Below, in pieces: positions 7,648 through 16,924 of a stretch of DNA of 64,000 bases. The position numbers and the translations under genes were made by a program. The DNA comes from Nocardioides sp. URHA0032 (GTDB lineage Bacteria > Actinomycetota > Actinomycetes > Propionibacteriales > Nocardioidaceae), in the NCBI RefSeq assembly GCF_000620645.1, contig NZ_JIAV01000018.1, positions 62,001 through 126,000 on the forward strand, given 5' to 3'. The notes under the pieces are model-generated. The model made no database searches. It worked only from the letters and a program-made list of their open reading frames with translations, and was not told where the DNA came from. Each line of letters starts with the position of its first letter. Position 1 is the stretch's first letter.

Positions 7648-8968
7648 AGATCATCGACCTCAGGGTGGGGACGGGGACCTCCGCGTGCACCGCGACGGCC
7701 AGGAAGCCGAGGATCTCCCCTCCGGCCGGGCCGACTGCGGTTGCTCCTACGAGGACCCCGCGGTCGGCGTCCTCGACGACCTTGATCAGTCCGTGCCCGC
7801 CCGGGCCGTACGTGAAACCACGTGATGAGGCGGCCAGGTCCGTGGACCCGGTGCGGACCCGCAGCCCGGCGTCACGCGCCGCCTGCTCGGTCATGCCGAC
7901 GCCGCCGACCTCCGGGTCCGTGAACGTCGCGTGCGGCACGGCGTGGTACTGCGCGGGCGCCCCGCCCTGCCCGAGGATGTCGCGCAACGCGATCGCCTGC
8001 TGGTACATCGCGACGTGGGTGAACGCGCCGTGGCCGGTCACGTCGCCGATCGCCCAGAGCTTCTCGCCGGCCCGTAGCCACTCGTCGACCTCGAGGGTCC
8101 GCGCGGCGGGGTCGAGCCCGACCGTCTCCAGGCCGAGGTCGTCGAGGTTCGGCACCCGCCCCGCGGCCACCATCACCTTGTCGGCGGTCAGCTGCTCGCC
8201 GGTGTCGAGGGTGAGGACGAAGGCGCCGTCGGCGTACGCCGCCCGGACCAGCTCGACGTCGGTCAGCACCCGGATGCCCTCCTCGGCGAACACCTTCTCG
8301 ACCAGCGCCGAGGCCTCCGGCTCGTCGGCGGCCAGCAGCCGCGACCCGTGCTGGATGACCGTCACGCGCACGCCGAAGCGCGCGAAGACCTGCGCCAGCT
8401 CGCAGCCGATCGGGCCGCCGCCCACGATGGCCACCGAGCCCGGCAGCTCGGTGAGGCGGACCGCGTCGCGGTTGGTCCAGTACGGCGTGTCCGCGAGCCC
8501 CTCGACCGGCGGGACGGCCGGCCGGGTGCCCGGGTTGACCAGCACCCCGCGGCGGGCGGTGAGCTCGAGCGTCTCCCCCGCGGGGGTCTCGACGACCACC
8601 CGGCCGGTCCCGGCCAGCCGGCCGACACCGTGGTGAACGGTGGCGCCGACCTTCTCGAGGCGTTCGACCCCGATGGTGTCGTCCCAGCCGGCCGTGGCCT
8701 CCTCGCTGATGCGCCGCGCGACCACCGACCACGCCGGCGTGATCGTGGCCTCGCCGGCGACCTGGGGCACCCGGCGTACCTCGGCGACCGCGTCACTACC
8801 GCGCACCATCATCTTGGTGGGGATGCACCCGTAGTACGGGCACTCGCCGCCCACGAGGTGCTTCTCGACGACGACGACGTCGAGCCCTGCCGAGGCTGCC
8901 GCGTTGGCGAGAGCCTCGCCGCCGGGTCCGGTGCCGATGACGACCAGGTCCACCTCGTGAGCACTCAT
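7592..8968 (-). CDS. FAD-dependent pyridine nucleotide-disulfide oxidoreductase
   Basis: This 458-residue flavoprotein resembles dihydrolipoamide dehydrogenase and mercuric reductase. It has the FAD motif VVIGTGPGGEALANAA (about 9-24), a redox disulfide in GGECPYYGCIPTK (about 40-52), the NAD(P) motif VAIVGGGPIGCELAQ (about 175) and the C-terminal dimerisation domain with HATFTDPEVGGVGMTE. The terminal His-Pro dyad of lipoamide dehydrogenases is replaced by YPTFHRAIEAAL, as in mercuric-reductase-like and mycothione-reductase-like proteins. No lipoate or mer genes are nearby. It follows nusB by 4 bases and is probably cotranscribed. Confidence 0.87.
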   Translation of the reverse strand: MSAHEVDLVVIGTGPGGEALANAAASAGLDVVVVEKHLVGGECPYYGCIPTKMMVRGSDAVAEVRRVPQVAGEATITPAWSVVARRISEEATAGWDDTIGVERLEKVGATVHHGVGRLAGTGRVVVETPAGETLELTARRGVLVNPGTRPAVPPVEGLADTPYWTNRDAVRLTELPGSVAIVGGGPIGCELAQVFARFGVRVTVIQHGSRLLAADEPEASALVEKVFAEEGIRVLTDVELVRAAYADGAFVLTLDTGEQLTADKVMVAAGRVPNLDDLGLETVGLDPAARTLEVDEWLRAGEKLWAIGDVTGHGAFTHVAMYQQAIALRDILGQGGAPAQYHAVPHATFTDPEVGGVGMTEQAARDAGLRVRTGSTDLAASSRGFTYGPGGHGLIKVVEDADRGVLVGATAVGPAGGEILGFLAVAVHAEVPVPTLRSMIYAYPTFHRAIEAALADLS

Positions 8969-8972
8969 GTGC

Positions 8973-9380
8973 TCAGACTAGGGACTCCTTGTTCCTCACG
9001 ACCGCCCCGAGCACGCCGTTCACGAACTGTGGGGACTCGTCGGTGGAGAGATCCCGCACCAGGGCCATCGCCTCGGACACGGCGACCGGGTCGGGGACGT
9101 CAGCGGCGTACAGCAGCTCCCAGACGCCGAGCCGCAGCACGTTCCGGTCCACCGCGGGCATCCGCGCGAGCGTCCAGCCCTCGGAGTACGACGCCAGCAC
9201 CTCGTCGATCCGGGCGCGGTGCTCCTCGACGCCGCGCACGAGCACGGCGGTGTAGTCGTTCGTCGGGCCCTCGCCCTCGGCCATCGCGCGCTCGAGGGCG
9301 TCGACCGGCGACTCCCCGCGCAGCTCGGACGCGTAGAGGACGTCCAGCGCCCGCTTGCGGGCCTTGGAGCGTGCCGCCAC
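8973..9380 (-). CDS. nusB: Transcription antitermination protein NusB
   Basis: This 135-residue protein binds boxA RNA with S10 in rRNA antitermination. It begins RSKARKRALDVLYASELRG, the conserved NusB opening, and ends with VNGVLGAVVRN. The start is GTG at 9380, which shares one base with the efp stop (TAGTG). A longer frame upstream is only the efp shadow. It sits downstream of efp as in most actinobacteria. Confidence 0.95.
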   Translation of the reverse strand: MAARSKARKRALDVLYASELRGESPVDALERAMAEGEGPTNDYTAVLVRGVEEHRARIDEVLASYSEGWTLARMPAVDRNVLRLGVWELLYAADVPDPVAVSEAMALVRDLSTDESPQFVNGVLGAVVRNKESLV

Positions 9381-9943
9381 TAGCTCTTCACACGGCCCAT
9401 GTAGGACGAGTCGCGGGTGTCGACCTTGACCTTCTCGCCCTGGTTGATGAACAGCGGGACCTGGATCTCGTGACCGGTCTCGAGCGTGGCCGGCTTCGTG
9501 CGGCCGGTCGCCGAGTCGCCGGCGAGACCCGGCTCGGTGAACGTGATCTCGAGCTCGACGGACGCCGGGAGCTCGATGAACAGCACGCGGCCGTCGTTGG
9601 TGGCGACGACCGCCTCCTGGTTCTCCAGCAGGAAGTTCGCGGCGTTGCCGACGATCTCCGGGCTGATCTCGAGCTGCTCGTAGCTCTGCACATCCATGAA
9701 GACGTACGACGAGCCGTCGTTGTAGAGGTACTGCATGCTGCGGCGGTCGACCGTGGCGGTCTCGACCTTGGTGCCGGCGTTGAAGGTCTTGTCGACGGTC
9801 TTGTTGGACTCGACGTTCTTCAGCTTGGTGCGCACGAAGGCGGGGCCCTTGCCCGGCTTCACGTGCTGGAACTCCACGACCGCCCAGAGCTGGCCGTCGA
9901 TGTTGAGAACCATGCCGTTCTTCAGGTCGTTCGTCGTTGCCAT
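9380..9943 (-). CDS. efp: Elongation factor P
   Basis: This 187-residue translation factor relieves ribosome stalling at proline runs. It has the usual three beta-barrel layout. The loop that reaches the peptidyl-transferase centre reads [15 protein letters not shown] with Lys32 at the tip. Prolines flank the tip, as in actinobacterial EF-P, which is thought to work without beta-lysylation; no epmA or epmB gene is seen here. It starts with ATG and is followed by nusB with a one-base overlap. Confidence 0.97.
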   Translation of the reverse strand: MATTNDLKNGMVLNIDGQLWAVVEFQHVKPGKGPAFVRTKLKNVESNKTVDKTFNAGTKVETATVDRRSMQYLYNDGSSYVFMDVQSYEQLEISPEIVGNAANFLLENQEAVVATNDGRVLFIELPASVELEITFTEPGLAGDSATGRTKPATLETGHEIQVPLFINQGEKVKVDTRDSSYMGRVKS

Positions 9944-10047
9944 GCGCGCGTGTCAGCCTTCGTACGTCGGTGGGTTCGGGAGGTCGCCCGGTCTCCGGGC
10001 ACCAGCGCACGAGTCTATCGGCAGGACCTGCCCGCGGCAGAATCCCG

Positions 10048-10839
10048 CTACGCGAGCTCCCACACCATCCGCACGGTCACGGTGGTGCGCTCCTTGCCGG
10101 CCCTGATCGGCAGCGGCTGCATCGCTGCGGCGTCGTAGCTCAGCCCGCGCGCCAGCGAGACGCCGTTCGTGGGGCTCGGCAGCGGCTTGACGTGCACCTC
10201 GCGCAGCGTCATGACCTCGCCGAGCGTCTGGCCGGACGCCGCGGCGTACTGCTCGGCCTTGGCCTTCGCCTCGGCGACCGCCGCGTCGCGAGCCCTGGCC
10301 GTGGCGGCGTCCGGGTCACCGACCAGCAACCGCAGCCCTGAGATCCGCACGTCGTTGCCGCCGGCGGCGACGGCCGCCGCGACCGCCTCGCCGCCGTTCT
10401 CGAGGTCCTTGACCAGGACCGCCGCGCGCTGCGTGACGCGGTAGCCCGTGATCGTGGGCGGGTCGTAGGGGTGGTAGTCATACACCGGCGTCATGGACAG
10501 GCCGGTGGTCTGCACGTCGCCCTTCGCGACGTCATACTTCGCCAGCGAGCCGAGCACCCGCTCCATGGTCGTGCTCGCGGCGTCCAGGGCGGCTCCGAGG
10601 TCGGTGCGCGTCAGGGTGACGCCGACGCCGAAGGAGAGCTGGTCGGGCACGGCGGTCGCGTCGCCGCTGCCGGTCATCGTCAGCACCCGTGAGGGTGTGC
10701 TGTCCGTCCGGTCCTCGGCCGCCTGGGCCGGCGTTCCGCCCCCGCCGCCGCTGCCCAGCAGGTAGGCGACCACCAGGCCCAGGGCCACGAGGGCCGCGAG
10801 AAGGATGCTGCGCACGCTCACCGTCACGTTGCCGTTCAT
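10048..10839 (-). CDS. SIMPL domain (DUF541) membrane-anchored protein
   Basis: This 263-residue protein has one N-terminal hydrophobic anchor (about 9-27), a Gly-rich linker and then a SIMPL/DUF541 domain starting with RVLTMTGSGDATAVPDQ near residue 50. Family members are exported proteins of uncertain role, linked to oxidative stress in some bacteria. The start is ATG 10839; the longer open frame upstream overlaps the aro genes in a shadow frame. It stands alone between a strong hairpin after aroQ and efp. Confidence 0.85.
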   Translation of the reverse strand: MNGNVTVSVRSILLAALVALGLVVAYLLGSGGGGGTPAQAAEDRTDSTPSRVLTMTGSGDATAVPDQLSFGVGVTLTRTDLGAALDAASTTMERVLGSLAKYDVAKGDVQTTGLSMTPVYDYHPYDPPTITGYRVTQRAAVLVKDLENGGEAVAAAVAAGGNDVRISGLRLLVGDPDAATARARDAAVAEAKAKAEQYAAASGQTLGEVMTLREVHVKPLPSPTNGVSLARGLSYDAAAMQPLPIRAGKERTTVTVRMVWELA

Positions 10840-10887
10840 GGCGGATCGGACGGCCCCCTCATCCGTTCGGTTCCCGCGCTGACGGTC

Positions 10888-10975
10888 GAGTCGGGACTTC
10901 GGACGGTTCACTCGGGAGATTCGGACATCGGAGCGACCAGAAACTCCCGACCCGAGTGGTGGAAGTCCCCGATTC
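10888..10975 (-). terminator. Two-tier stem-loop after aroQ
   Basis: The RNA leaving aroQ can form an outer stem TCGGGGACTTC/GAAGTCCCGA (one bulged G) and an inner stem CACTCGGG/CCCGAGTG with extra pairing potential inside. The right arm contains the aroQ stop codon. There is no U-tract. It probably ends the aro operon transcript, or protects its 3' end. Pairing is seen; function is inferred. Confidence 0.5.
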
Positions 10976-11405
10976 AACGGCGGGCGAGGGCCTCGAGGGC
11001 GATGCGGTAGCCGTCGGTGCCGTGGCCGGCGACCACCTGGGCGGCGTACGGCGTGACGACGGAGGTGTGCCGGAACTCCTCGGGGCGCTGGTGGGGGTCG
11101 GAGATGTGCACCTCCACGAGGGGTGCGGTCAACTGCGCGCAGGCGTCGAGGATCGCGTACGAGTAGTGCGTCCACGCGGCGGCGTTGAGCACGACGGGGT
11201 TCCCGTCGTCGGCGGCGGCGTTCAGCCAGTCCAGCATCTCGCCTTCGTGGTTGGTCTGCCGCACCTCGACGTCGATGCCGAGGTCGCGACCCCACGCCAC
11301 GCACTGGTGGGCGAGCTCGGCGTGCGTCGTGCGGCCGTAGATCTCCGGCTGCCGCCGGCCGAGCCGGCCCAGGTTCGGGCCGTTCAGGACCAGGACCGGC
11401 GTCAT
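10974..11405 (-). CDS. aroQ: 3-dehydroquinate dehydratase, type II
   Basis: This 143-residue enzyme removes water from 3-dehydroquinate in the third shikimate step. It shows the type II signatures [18 protein letters not shown] with the catalytic Tyr near residue 23, [23 protein letters not shown], and [18 protein letters not shown] with His near 100. Its ATG overlaps the aroB stop (ATGA). It is the last gene of the coupled run aroC-aroK-aroB-aroQ. Confidence 0.97.
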   Translation of the reverse strand: MTPVLVLNGPNLGRLGRRQPEIYGRTTHAELAHQCVAWGRDLGIDVEVRQTNHEGEMLDWLNAAADDGNPVVLNAAAWTHYSYAILDACAQLTAPLVEVHISDPHQRPEEFRHTSVVTPYAAQVVAGHGTDGYRIALEALARR

Positions 11406-12514
11406 CGGGCGCCACCGATCGCGGCGTAGGCGTCGCGGAGGTCTACGACCGACGGCCCGGCCAGCACCGTCGGTACGGCGAGGTCGGCCAGCACCACGAA
11501 CCGCAGCTGCGAGCCGCGCGCCTTCTTGTCGATGCCCATCGCCTTGTGCAGGTCCTCGAAGGACGCCTTGGAGTACGTCGTGGGCAGCCCGACGCGTGCG
11601 AACGCCTCGTGGTGCCGGTCGACGACGTCGGCGGCGAGCGTGCCGGCCCGCGCGGCCAGCTCGGCGACATACACGCACCCGATCGAGACCGCCTCGCCGT
11701 GCCGGATCCGGTAGTTCTCGGTGCGCTCGATCGCGTGGGCCATGGTGTGGCCGTAGTTGAGCACCTCGCGACCCGGGTGACCACCGGAGCCGCCGGTCTC
11801 CCTGAGGTCCGCGGTCACCACGTCGACCTTCACCCGGACGGCGCGCTCGACGAGCTCGCGGAGGACCGCGGAGTCGGCGGTGATCGTGCCCGCGTCGTGG
11901 TCCTCGACGAGGTCCAGGATCGCCGGGTCGGCGATGAAGCCGCACTTCACGACCTCGCCCAGGCCGGCGACCAGCTCGGCGCGCGGCAGGGAGCGCAGCA
12001 GGCTCAGGTCGCAGAGCACGCCGGCCGGCTCGTGGAACGCACCGACGAGGTTCTTGCCGCTGCGGGTGTTGATCCCGGTCTTCCCCCCGACCGCCGCGTC
12101 GACCATGCCGAGCAGCGTGGTCGGCACGTGCACGACCCGCACCCCCCGCAGCCAGGTCGCGGCCACAAAGCCGCCCAGGTCGGTCGTCGCCCCGCCACCG
12201 AACGTCACGATCGCGTCGGAGCGGGTGAACCCGGCGTCGCCGAGCGCCTCCCAGCACGAGACGGCGACGGCGGCCTTCTTGGCGCGCTCCCCGTCCGGGA
12301 TCGGCAGCACCATCACGTCGTACGCCGCCGCCAGCGAGTCGAGCACCGGCCGGACCAGCTCCGCGAGCACGTCGGAGAACACGACCGCGACGCGCTGCAC
12401 GCCGACCCCGAGCATCTGCGGCAGCCGCTCGGCCAGGTCGTGGCCGACCACGACGTCGTACGGCGACGCGCCGGCGACCCGCACCACGGTGTCCCGCACC
12501 TTCCTCGGCGTCAC
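11402..12514 (-). CDS. aroB: 3-dehydroquinate synthase
   Basis: This 370-residue NAD- and metal-dependent enzyme cyclises DAHP to 3-dehydroquinate. The motif [20 protein letters not shown] (near 105-125) and [19 protein letters not shown] (near 130-150) form the nucleotide and substrate site. Metal ligands are expected in the Glu of GLGEVVKCG and the His residues of [14 protein letters not shown] and HGEAVSIG. The start is GTG, overlapping the aroK stop as GTGA. Confidence 0.97.
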   Translation of the reverse strand: MTPRKVRDTVVRVAGASPYDVVVGHDLAERLPQMLGVGVQRVAVVFSDVLAELVRPVLDSLAAAYDVMVLPIPDGERAKKAAVAVSCWEALGDAGFTRSDAIVTFGGGATTDLGGFVAATWLRGVRVVHVPTTLLGMVDAAVGGKTGINTRSGKNLVGAFHEPAGVLCDLSLLRSLPRAELVAGLGEVVKCGFIADPAILDLVEDHDAGTITADSAVLRELVERAVRVKVDVVTADLRETGGSGGHPGREVLNYGHTMAHAIERTENYRIRHGEAVSIGCVYVAELAARAGTLAADVVDRHHEAFARVGLPTTYSKASFEDLHKAMGIDKKARGSQLRFVVLADLAVPTVLAGPSVVDLRDAYAAIGGAR

Positions 12515-13017
12515 GACGGCTCCTCTCCTGCCAGCGCTGCGACGATCTCCCCCGCGACATCCTCCGGGCTCCGCCCGTCGGTGTCCACGACCAGGGTGGC
12601 GACCGACTCGTAGACCGGGGTGCGCTCGTCGAGCAGGGTCTTGATCCGGCTGCGGACGTTCCCGAGCAGCATCGGGCGCGAGGTGCCGAGACCGACCCGC
12701 TTGACCGCGTCGGCGAGCCCGACCCGCAGGAACACCACGTCGTGACCGGCGAGCAGCTCGCGGGTGCCGGGGTCCATCACCGCTCCCCCGCCGAGCGCGA
12801 GCACGCCGTCGTGCTCGGCCAGTGCCGCGGCGACCGCCTCCCGCTCCAGCGCGCGGAAGGTCTCCTCGCCGTCGTCGACGAAGATGTCGGCGATGGTCCG
12901 GCCGGTCGTCGCCGCCACGTCGTGGTCGGTGTCGCGGACGGAGGAGCCGAGGCGCGCGGCGACGAGGCCGCCGACCGTCGTCTTGCCGGCGCCCATCGGG
13001 CCGATCAGCACGATCAT
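12511..13017 (-). CDS. aroK: Shikimate kinase
   Basis: This 168-residue kinase phosphorylates shikimate with ATP. The Walker A motif is [11 protein letters not shown] (about 6-16), DTDH binds Mg and shikimate, GGGAV lies near 75-80 and the lid arginine is in RPMLLG near 115. The ATG at 13017 overlaps the aroC stop (ATGA); the longer open frame upstream is inside aroC. It is shorter than the longest actinobacterial AroK proteins but complete. Confidence 0.96.
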   Translation of the reverse strand: MIVLIGPMGAGKTTVGGLVAARLGSSVRDTDHDVAATTGRTIADIFVDDGEETFRALEREAVAAALAEHDGVLALGGGAVMDPGTRELLAGHDVVFLRVGLADAVKRVGLGTSRPMLLGNVRSRIKTLLDERTPVYESVATLVVDTDGRSPEDVAGEIVAALAGEEPS

Positions 13018-14192
13018 CGGTAGCGGAGCGAGTCGAGGTACGCCCGGGCGTTGCGCTGGGTCTCGGTCACCGAGTCGCCCCCGAACTTCTCGAGCACCGC
13101 GTCGGCGAGCACCAGCGCCACCATCGCCTCCGCGACGATGCCGGCGGCGGGTACGGCGCACACGTCCGAGCGCTGGTGGTGCGCCACCGCCTCCTCGCCG
13201 GTGCTGACGTCCACGGTCCGCAGGGCCCGGGGCACGGTGGCGATCGGCTTCATCGCGGCGCGGACCCGGAGCACCTCGCCGGTGCTCATGCCGCCCTCGG
13301 TGCCGCCGGAGCGGCCGCTGACCCGGCGCAGGCCCTCGTCGGTCGGCACGATCTCGTCGTGCGCCTGCGAACCGGGGGTGGCCGCCAGCTCGAAGCCGTC
13401 CCCGACCTCGACGCCCTTGATCGCCTGGATGCCCATCAGCGCACCGGCCAGCCGGGCGTCGAGCCGGCGGTCCCAGTGCACGTGCGAGCCCAGGCCCGGC
13501 GGCAGCCCGTGCACCACGACCTCGACGACGCCGCCGAGCGTGTCGCCGTCCTTATGCGCCTGGTCGATCGCGGCGACCATCTGCTCGCTGGTGCCCGGGT
13601 CCAGGCAGCGGACCTCGTCCTCGTCGAGGCGCGCGACGTCGTCCGGCTCCGGCCACAGGCCGGAGGGCGCGCGGACGCCGCCGAGCTCGATGACGTGGGA
13701 GACGACGCGGGCACCGACGGACTGCTCCAGGAAGTTGGACGCCACCCGGCCCAGCGCGACCCGCGCGGCCGTCTCGCGGGCGGACGCGCGCTCGAGGATC
13801 GGGCGCGCCTCCTCGAAGTCGTACTTCTGCATGCCGACCAGGTCCGCGTGGCCGGGCCGGGGCCGGGTCAGGGGCGCGTTGCGCGCGAGTGCGTCCAGCT
13901 CGGCCCGGTCGACCGGGTCGGCGGACATCACCTTCTCCCACTTCGGCCACTCCGTGTTGCCGACCTCGATCGCGACCGGACCGCCGATCGTCTCGCCGTG
14001 CCGGACGCCGCCGACCAGCGTGACCTGGTCCTGCTCGAACTTCATCCGGGCGCCGCGGCCATAGCCCAGCCGCCGCCGGGCCAGGGAGTCCGCGACGTCG
14101 GCGGAGGTGATGCGGACATGGGCGGGCAACCCCTCGAGGATCGCGACCAGGGAAGGGCCGTGGGACTCACCCGCGGTCAGCCAGCGCAGCAT
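13014..14192 (-). CDS. aroC: Chorismate synthase
   Basis: This 392-residue FMN-dependent enzyme makes chorismate from EPSP. It opens [20 protein letters not shown], carries [16 protein letters not shown] (about 45-60), the basic pocket [20 protein letters not shown] near 130-150 and [15 protein letters not shown] near 300. It is the first gene of the coupled aro run here. The gap of about 40 bases to the prepilin peptidase gene upstream is the only break between aroE and aroQ. Confidence 0.97.
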   Translation of the reverse strand: MLRWLTAGESHGPSLVAILEGLPAHVRITSADVADSLARRRLGYGRGARMKFEQDQVTLVGGVRHGETIGGPVAIEVGNTEWPKWEKVMSADPVDRAELDALARNAPLTRPRPGHADLVGMQKYDFEEARPILERASARETAARVALGRVASNFLEQSVGARVVSHVIELGGVRAPSGLWPEPDDVARLDEDEVRCLDPGTSEQMVAAIDQAHKDGDTLGGVVEVVVHGLPPGLGSHVHWDRRLDARLAGALMGIQAIKGVEVGDGFELAATPGSQAHDEIVPTDEGLRRVSGRSGGTEGGMSTGEVLRVRAAMKPIATVPRALRTVDVSTGEEAVAHHQRSDVCAVPAAGIVAEAMVALVLADAVLEKFGGDSVTETQRNARAYLDSLRYR

Positions 14193-14232
14193 GCCGCCAG
14201 TCTTTCACGACCGGTCCGGTGGGGATTCACCC

Positions 14233-14943
14233 TCACCCGGAGACGAGACCGGTCCAGAGCGGGTCGGCGAGCACCACGCCGGCGAGGGCACCAGCCAGCA
14301 GGAACGGGCCGAAGGGGTACGCCGCCTTCAGCACGCCCCGGTCGCGCCGGAGGACCGCGAGGAGCAGACCCGGCACGGCGAACGCCAGGAACGCGCTGTA
14401 GACGCCGACCAGCACCTCCGCCCAGCCCAGGTACGCCAGCGCGAACCCGAGCACCGCCGAGAGCCGGACGTCGCCGAAGCCCATGCCGGGCGGGTGGATC
14501 CACCAGAGCGCGTAGAAGAACGCGAACACGGCAGCGGCTCCGGCACCGGCCCGCACCAGCGCGTCGGCGTCGCCCTCCAGCCAGGCGCTCAGGCAGCCGA
14601 GCACCGTGACCGCGGCGAACGTCGGCCACACGACGACCGTCGGCAGCAGCCGGGTCCGCAGGTCGATGACCGCGAGCGCGACGCCGACCGGCACCAGCGG
14701 GAGCAGGAAGACCAGCGGCCACGCGAGCCCGACCCCGAGACCGACCAGCCCCCCGGACACCAGGCAGCAGCCGACGGCGACGGCCGGCAGGGTGCGCTCG
14801 GCCGCGATGGCGGAGTACGGCGTCTTCGGGTGCTCGGGGTCCGGAGCCGGCTCGGGGACCCGCCGGATCAGCACCGGCACCAGCAACCCGGCGGCGCTGC
14901 AGGCGACGGCCCCGATCGCGACCGCGGCCGGGTCGACGCTCAC
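14233..14943 (-). CDS. Prepilin leader peptidase-like A24 aspartic protease
   Basis: This 236-residue membrane protein has about seven hydrophobic segments. The two catalytic aspartates of the GxGD family appear in AVIDLRTRLLP and in PPGMGFGDVRL. It lacks the zinc-cysteine N-methylation domain of full-length PilD, as do many actinobacterial TadV/PilD proteins. The start is GTG 14943, overlapping the aroE stop (GTGA). No pilin or tad genes are in the window, so its substrates lie elsewhere. Its place inside the aro/mltG block is also seen in other actinobacteria, from memory. Confidence 0.85.
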   Translation of the reverse strand: MSVDPAAVAIGAVACSAAGLLVPVLIRRVPEPAPDPEHPKTPYSAIAAERTLPAVAVGCCLVSGGLVGLGVGLAWPLVFLLPLVPVGVALAVIDLRTRLLPTVVVWPTFAAVTVLGCLSAWLEGDADALVRAGAGAAAVFAFFYALWWIHPPGMGFGDVRLSAVLGFALAYLGWAEVLVGVYSAFLAFAVPGLLLAVLRRDRGVLKAAYPFGPFLLAGALAGVVLADPLWTGLVSG

Positions 14944-15758
14944 CCCGGGGCCTGTCGGGACGCGAGCTGCCGCTCGCCCGCCTCCCGCATCGCGTCGAGC
15001 GGTGCGGGCTGCCCGGTGAAGAGCTCGAACTGGAGCACGGCCTGGTGGACCAGCAGGTCGAGGCCACCGACCAGCACGCGGTCCCCGCCGACGGCTGCCG
15101 CCAGCGGCGTCGGCCACGGGTCGTAGACGACGTCGAACACCACCGGCGTCGACGCCGACCGAGCGACCAGCCCGGCGTCCTGCGCGGCGGCCGGCACGGT
15201 CGAGACCACGACCTCGCCGACGACCTCGCCCCCGGCCAGCGGGAGCACCTCGACGTGGGGAGCGGAGGGGTGCGCGGCGATCGCGGCCGCGGTGTCCGCG
15301 GCGCGCCCGGGCGTCCGCGCGAGCAGCCGGACCGCCGTGGCGCCCAGCTCGCAGAGCGCCAGGCCCGTCGACGCCGCGGTCGCTCCGCCGCCGAGCACGG
15401 TGCCCGTGGTCACCGGCCCGCCGTAGCGCTCGCGGACGGCCGCGACCGCGCCCGGCAGGTCGGTGTTGTCGGCCAGCACCACCGCGCCGTCCTCGACGAC
15501 CAGGGTGTTCACCGCCCCGGCGAGGTGGGCCCGGTCGCTGACGGCCGTCGCCAGTGCCAGCGCGCGCCGTTTGAGCGGCATCGTGAGCGACAGCCCACGC
15601 CAGGACCCGTCGAGCCTGTCGAGGAACGGCCCGAGCCCCTCCTCCCCCACGCGGACGGCGTCGTACTCCCACTCGAGCCCGAGCGCGGCGTACCCGGCCC
15701 GGTGCAGGGTCGGTGACAGCGAGTGGGCGATCGGGTCACCGAGGACGGCACACCTCAG
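14940..15758 (-). CDS. aroE: Shikimate dehydrogenase, probable CTG start
   Basis: This 272-residue enzyme reduces 3-dehydroshikimate with NADPH. Homology begins RCAVLGDPIAHSLSPTLHRA, then LSLTMPLKRR holds the catalytic Lys, the nucleotide motif is VLGGGATAAST and the C-terminus has VHQAVLQFELFTG. The first ATG lies about 36 codons into the domain, so it cannot be the true start. In frame, CTG at 15756-15758 directly precedes RCAV and overlaps the mltG stop as CTGA, matching the ATGA/GTGA couplings nearby. The CTG start is an inference. Confidence 0.9.
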   Translation of the reverse strand: MRCAVLGDPIAHSLSPTLHRAGYAALGLEWEYDAVRVGEEGLGPFLDRLDGSWRGLSLTMPLKRRALALATAVSDRAHLAGAVNTLVVEDGAVVLADNTDLPGAVAAVRERYGGPVTTGTVLGGGATAASTGLALCELGATAVRLLARTPGRAADTAAAIAAHPSAPHVEVLPLAGGEVVGEVVVSTVPAAAQDAGLVARSASTPVVFDVVYDPWPTPLAAAVGGDRVLVGGLDLLVHQAVLQFELFTGQPAPLDAMREAGERQLASRQAPG

Positions 15759-16924
15759 CAGGCACCGCCCGACTCGGTGTCGCAGTAGTGCTGGAGCTCC
15801 GCCTTGTACTGGAGGAACTCGTCGTAGGTCTCGGCGAACTTCGTCTCGCCGGTCTTCAGGTTGACCGTCACGTAGTAGTACCAGTCACCGTCCGCGGGGT
15901 TGGCCGCCGCCTGGATCGCGTCGTCGCCCGGCGCCTCGATCGGCGTCGGCGGCAGGCCGGTGTTCGTGTAGGTGTTGTACGGCGAGTCGATCTGGAGATC
16001 CGCCGTCGTCGGAACCGCACCCAGCTGGTTGCCCGCCGCGTAGTTCACCGTCGCGTCGATCTGGAGCAGGCCGTTGGTCTCGTCGCCCTCGAGCCGGTTG
16101 TAGATGACCCGGGCGATCTTCGGCATGTCGTCGCCGCGGCCCTCGGACTGCACCAGGCTGGCGACCGTCATCAGCTCGGCGGGCGTGTAGCCCAGCTCCG
16201 CGGCCCTCCCCTCGAGGTCCGCGTCGTCGGCCGCCTGCTTCCAGCGGGTCACCATGTCGGTCAGCATCGACTTCGGCGTGGCGTCCGGGCCCCAGTCGTA
16301 GGTAGCCGGGAAGAGGTACCCCTCCGGGTTGCCGTTCGCGTAGTCCGGCAGCCCGAGCTGCTCGGGATGGTCGAGGACCTTCTCGAAGTCCTTCTTGGAG
16401 AAGTCGGTCTCCTTGGCCAGCACGGCGACCGTGTCGACCGTCCGCAGCCCCTCACGGACCGTGACGGTGCTCTTCACCATGTTCGACGGGTCGACGAGGA
16501 TGGTGACGACGTCGTCGGCCGCCATCTCCTTCTTCAGGGGGAAGTAGCCCGCCTGCAGGTTCGACCAGTCGGGGTTGCCGTTGGCCGCGTCGATGAACGC
16601 GTCGACGGACTCCACGACGCCCGCGGCCTTGAGCCGCCGGCCGATGGCGCCGGCCGAGTCGCCGCTCTTGACCTCGAAGGTGACCTTGCCGTGGCCGGGC
16701 CCGGGATAGTCGGCTGCCGAGGAGAACTGGTCGCCGATCTTGTCGACGCCCCACGTCACGACGAAGTAGAGGCCACCGACGATCACGGCGAGCGCGACCA
16801 GCACCGCCAGGCAGCCCGGCACGCTGCGGCTCTTCCGGCTGCGACGCCGGCCCGGCTCGTACGGCGTGTCGTCGCCGATCAGCGGCGGCTCCTCGCCGAG
16901 AGTCACGTCGTGCTCGTCGGTCAT
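15755..16924 (-). CDS. mltG: Endolytic transglycosylase MltG
   Basis: This 389-residue protein cuts nascent glycan strands outside the membrane. A cytoplasmic basic tail (GRRRSRKSRS) is followed by one transmembrane helix (about 38-60), a LysM-like region around residue 90 and the YceG catalytic domain with the probable catalytic Glu in SLVQSEGRGDDMPKIARVIYNRL near 260. The C-terminus contains DSPYNTYTNTGLPPTPI, typical of the family. It overlaps ruvX by one base and aroE by four. Confidence 0.95.
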   Translation of the reverse strand: MTDEHDVTLGEEPPLIGDDTPYEPGRRRSRKSRSVPGCLAVLVALAVIVGGLYFVVTWGVDKIGDQFSSAADYPGPGHGKVTFEVKSGDSAGAIGRRLKAAGVVESVDAFIDAANGNPDWSNLQAGYFPLKKEMAADDVVTILVDPSNMVKSTVTVREGLRTVDTVAVLAKETDFSKKDFEKVLDHPEQLGLPDYANGNPEGYLFPATYDWGPDATPKSMLTDMVTRWKQAADDADLEGRAAELGYTPAELMTVASLVQSEGRGDDMPKIARVIYNRLEGDETNGLLQIDATVNYAAGNQLGAVPTTADLQIDSPYNTYTNTGLPPTPIEAPGDDAIQAAANPADGDWYYYVTVNLKTGETKFAETYDEFLQYKAELQHYCDTESGGAC

